Source: JBFMAE01 sp040756085 (GTDB lineage Bacteria > Desulfobacterota > BSN033 > UBA1163). From it: a stretch of 7,767 nucleotides of DNA. The notes under the pieces are model-generated. The model was not told where the DNA came from. It ran no database searches and saw nothing but the letters and a program-made list of their open reading frames with translations. The stretch is from assembly GCA_040756085.1 (NCBI GenBank), contig JBFMAE010000056.1, forward strand, positions 1 through 7,767. Reading direction: 5' to 3'. How positions within the stretch are numbered: the stretch's first letter is position 1; every line of letters starts with the position of its first letter. Shown here in pieces: positions 5,996-7,767 of this stretch. The translations under genes were made by a program, and so were the position numbers.

Positions 5996-6068
5996 GATAA
6001 CCTCCAATAAATTAAAACCTTGGTCTTATTCTTCGGAAGGGATGTTTTAAAGGGAAATTTGCAATAAT

Positions 6069-6097
6069 TTTATAATAAAATCAGACAGATAGGTAAA
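6069..6097 (-). promoter_or_regulatory. Candidate sigma-70 promoter of the DUF1844 gene
   Basis: On the minus strand, TTTACC (6097-6092, four of six matches) is followed after 17 bases by TATAAA (6074-6069, five of six). The predicted start near 6062 leaves a leader of about 67 bases before the ATG at 5995. The -35 element lies only three bases from the rpoH -35 on the other strand. Confidence 0.45.
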
Positions 6098-6100
6098 TAC

Positions 6101-6129
6101 TTGACATTTAAAAACTCATTAATTATAAT
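6101..6129 (+). promoter_or_regulatory. Consensus sigma-70 promoter of rpoH
   Basis: A perfect TTGACA (6101-6106) and a perfect TATAAT (6124-6129) are separated by exactly 17 bases. Transcription should start near 6136, the first bases of the CIRCE element. A promoter this strong would need repression, which the overlapping operator can provide. Confidence 0.9.
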
Positions 6130-6134
6130 TTGGT

Positions 6135-6161
6135 TTAGCACTCAATCAAAGAGAGTGCTAA
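6135..6161. promoter_or_regulatory. CIRCE element (HrcA operator) in the rpoH promoter/leader
   Basis: TTAGCACTC (6135-6143) and GAGTGCTAA (6153-6161) are perfect reverse complements separated by nine bases, an exact match to the CIRCE consensus. CIRCE is the binding site of the heat-shock repressor HrcA and usually controls groESL or dnaK operons. Here it starts at the predicted transcription start of rpoH and ends 20 bases before the ATG, so HrcA binding would block the promoter and the RNA would start with a hairpin. hrcA itself is not in the window. Confidence 0.95.
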
Positions 6162-6181
6162 TAACCTTTGGAGTTTATATA

Positions 6182-7033
6182 ATGCCTAATTTCCCGGTTG
6201 TCAAGAATTCCTTAGAATCCTATCTCGTTCAGATCAACCAGTTCCCCCTTTTAACCCAGGAAGAGGAATTTGAACTGGCTGTAACATATCGTAAATACAA
6301 TGATATTAACGCTGCTCATAAATTAATTACATCAAATTTAAGGTTTGTTGTCAAGGTAGCCTTCGAATATAAATCCTATGGGATGAAACTCCTCGATCTT
6401 ATCCAGGAGGGGAATATCGGCCTGATGATGGCAGTCAAAAAATTTGACCCTTACAAAGGGTATCGATTCATATCCTATGCCATCTGGTGGATCAGGGCCT
6501 ATATCCAAAATTTCATTATCAAAACCTGGAGTCTGGTGAAGATCGGGACGACTCAATCTCAAAAGAAGCTCTTTTATAAGATCGGAAAGGTTAGAAAGGC
6601 ATTGGAATCGGACCAGGAGAATGAAAAGAGATATGAACTTCTGGCCAAGGATCTGGATGTCGCCGAAGAAGATATTATCGAGATGGAACAGAGGATGTCC
6701 TCAAGAGACCTCTCTCTGGATGCACCTTTTGGTGAGGGTCATGAACTGACACACCTTGACCTCCTTCAAGAAGAAACCCCCAATCAAGAGGAGGCGCTTG
6801 TCCAGAACCAGGAAAAGAAGATCCGGGAACGCAAAGTCCAGAATGTGATGAAACGCTTGAACGAGAAAGAAGTTTATGTCATTAAAAATAGGATCATGTC
6901 TGATTCGCCACTCACCCTTCAGGAGATCGGAGACCATCTCAAACTCTCCAGAGAACGGGTGAGACAGATTGAAAGTGAAGCCCTCAAGAAGTTAAAAAAA
7001 GAATTCACTGCCAGTATGAGCCAGGAAGCTTAA
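6182..7033 (+). CDS. rpoH: RNA polymerase heat-shock sigma factor RpoH (sigma-32 type)
   Basis: The 283-residue product matches the length of RpoH proteins (about 284 in E. coli). Region 1.2/2.1 is present (YLVQINQFPLLTQEEEFELA, about 14-33; AAHKLITSNLRFVVKVA, 44-60). Region 2.2-2.4 reads DLIQEGNIGLMMAVKKFDP then YRFISYAIWWIRAYIQ (about 72-109). It is followed by SLVKIGTTQSQKKLFYKI, which contains the RpoH box (about 127-137) that separates RpoH from RpoD and RpoS. Region 4.2 has the -35-binding helix-turn-helix (LTLQEIGDHLKLSRERVRQIESEALKKL, about 244-271). The start is the ATG at 6182 with GGAG eight bases upstream. The frame is open back to 6101, but that extension would run through the promoter and CIRCE site and is rejected. 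The perfect CIRCE in its leader implies control by HrcA. The fmdB-like gene follows 16 bases later. Confidence 0.93.
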   Translation: MPNFPVVKNSLESYLVQINQFPLLTQEEEFELAVTYRKYNDINAAHKLITSNLRFVVKVAFEYKSYGMKLLDLIQEGNIGLMMAVKKFDPYKGYRFISYAIWWIRAYIQNFIIKTWSLVKIGTTQSQKKLFYKIGKVRKALESDQENEKRYELLAKDLDVAEEDIIEMEQRMSSRDLSLDAPFGEGHELTHLDLLQEETPNQEEALVQNQEKKIRERKVQNVMKRLNEKEVYVIKNRIMSDSPLTLQEIGDHLKLSRERVRQIESEALKKLKKEFTASMSQEA

Positions 7034-7049
7034 AGGGGAGGTATCAAGA

Positions 7050-7325
7050 ATGCCGATATATGAATATCAGTGCAACCGATGCAGTGAGATCTTTGAGATC
7101 TTTCATAAGATAGATGAGGATTGCAAGGTGGCCTGTCCAACATGTCTGGGCCCGGCTAAAAAATTGATTTCAGCACCCAATTTCGTCCTCAAGGGCTCCG
7201 GCTTCTATGTCAATGATTATCCCTCCAAGAGCCGGCAGGAAGGAAAGAAAGGAGAAAAAGAAGGTATAGAGAAAGGGGCGGGCGAAAAGAAGGAAGAAAA
7301 ACGGGCAGAAAAAAAGACCGAATAG
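7050..7325 (+). CDS. FmdB-family zinc-ribbon protein
   Basis: The 91-residue protein begins MPIYEYQCNRCSEIFE, the near-invariant start of the FmdB/CxxC_CxxC_SSSS regulatory-protein family. Two zinc knuckles are visible: C8-X2-C11 and C29-X2-C32 (CPTC). They are followed by the family's KKLISAPNFVLKGSGFYVNDY segment (about 37-60). The C-terminal 30 residues are a Lys/Glu-rich low-complexity tail. The biochemical role is unknown; the original FmdB was proposed as a transcriptional regulator of formamidase and amidase genes. Its ATG has GGGGAGG eight bases upstream and lies 16 bases after the rpoH stop with no terminator between them, so it is probably co-transcribed with rpoH. It converges on coaBC with only seven bases between the stops. 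Confidence 0.9.
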   Translation: MPIYEYQCNRCSEIFEIFHKIDEDCKVACPTCLGPAKKLISAPNFVLKGSGFYVNDYPSKSRQEGKKGEKEGIEKGAGEKKEEKRAEKKTE

Positions 7326-7332
7326 GGAGAGA

Positions 7333-7767
7333 CTACTTCTTTTTAGAACCCTTTCTTTTTTTCAACAACTCCCTCACATCATCGAGGATGAATTGAGAGA
7401 CCTCTTCCTTGGACATCAAGGGGAGGTCTTTTGTTTTTCCGGACGGATATAAGACCTTGACCTGATTGGTGTCCAAACCAAAACCTGCGCCTGGCTTTGT
7501 CACATCATTGACCACAATCAAATCGAGATTCTTCGCCATCAATTTCTTGCGTGCATTGTTAATCAGATTCTCTGTCTCCGCGGCAAATCCGACCAGAACC
7601 CGTCCTTCTTTCTTCTTCCCCAACTCTTCGAGGATATCCACGGTCCTCTCCAGGTCTAAAGAGATTTGGGGAACGGATTTTTTTAACTTCTTCTCGCTGG
7701 CCATCCGGGGTCGATAATCTGAGACGGCTGCTGCCTTGATGACCACGGCACATTCCTTCCCTTTGGT
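7333..7767 (-). CDS. coaBC: Bifunctional phosphopantothenoylcysteine decarboxylase / phosphopantothenate-cysteine ligase, C-terminal part (partial)
   Basis: The frame runs from the window edge (7767) to the TAG at 7333-7335, giving the last 144 residues. They match the CoaB ligase half of CoaBC (Dfp), which joins 4'-phosphopantothenate to cysteine using CTP, and whose CoaC half then decarboxylates the product in coenzyme A synthesis. Visible signatures are AAAVSDYRP, a lysine-rich segment with SEKKLKK, the block VGFAAETENLINNARKKLMAKNLDLIVVNDV (the KxxDxxvxND region of nucleotide and phosphopantothenate binding), GFGLDTNQVKVL, and a C-terminal SKEEVSQFIL. A GTG at 7746 is internal; the true start and the CoaC domain lie beyond the window. 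The C-terminal tail KKRKGSKKK is very basic. Confidence 0.92.
   Translation of the reverse strand, partial: TKGKECAVVIKAAAVSDYRPRMASEKKLKKSVPQISLDLERTVDILEELGKKKEGRVLVGFAAETENLINNARKKLMAKNLDLIVVNDVTKPGAGFGLDTNQVKVLYPSGKTKDLPLMSKEEVSQFILDDVRELLKKRKGSKKK

Noticed and set aside
5996..6007. Upstream TTG start for the DUF1844 gene
   Set aside because: The GGAGG ribosome site falls between that TTG and the ATG at 5995, so the ATG is the better start.
6101..6181. N-terminal extension of the rpoH frame by 27 residues
   Set aside because: It would translate the -35, -10 and CIRCE site. RpoH length and the Shine-Dalgarno point to the ATG at 6182.

Overview
This 7.8 kb window most resembles the chromosome of an anaerobic Gram-negative bacterium, probably a deltaproteobacterium (Desulfobacterota). 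The pointers are a ferredoxin-linked IorA, an RpoH-type heat-shock sigma factor with a CIRCE operator, a periplasmic HtrA protease, strong Shine-Dalgarno sites and near-consensus sigma-70 promoters. The taxonomic call is inference from gene content; there is no rRNA or tRNA here.

Layout. (1) Bases 1-2186, plus strand: the tail of an NAD(P)/FAD-dependent oxidoreductase followed after 11 bp by a full-length iorA (2-oxoacid:ferredoxin oxidoreductase, alpha subunit). The usual partner iorB does not follow. (2) Bases 2187-3918: an accessory patch. On the minus strand it holds a decayed REP-associated tyrosine transposase (RAYT) joined directly to the 3' end of a DUF433/DUF5615 toxin-antitoxin pair that has its own promoter. 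A low-complexity repeat and the C-terminal remnant of an IS256-type transposase follow. (3) Bases 3914-5455: htrA/degP, preceded by a sigma-32-like promoter and a sigma-70-like promoter. (4) Bases 5456-5587: three 19-bp GC-rich palindromic units and a weak terminator-like hairpin. (5) Bases 5588-7033: a DUF1844 gene (minus) divergent from rpoH (plus). Their promoters sit back to back, and a perfect CIRCE operator lies at the expected rpoH transcription start. (6) Bases 7050-7767: an FmdB-type zinc-ribbon gene in line with rpoH, then the convergent, window-truncated 3' part of coaBC.

How the genes may work together: the most coherent story is a heat-shock cascade written into the DNA. A CIRCE site (the HrcA repressor's operator) sits on a consensus promoter for rpoH. 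The neighbouring htrA gene, for periplasmic protein quality control, carries a candidate RpoH-type promoter. If real, HrcA would gate RpoH, and RpoH would activate htrA. The accessory patch between iorA and htrA looks like an insertion and erosion hotspot that ends right at the htrA promoter.
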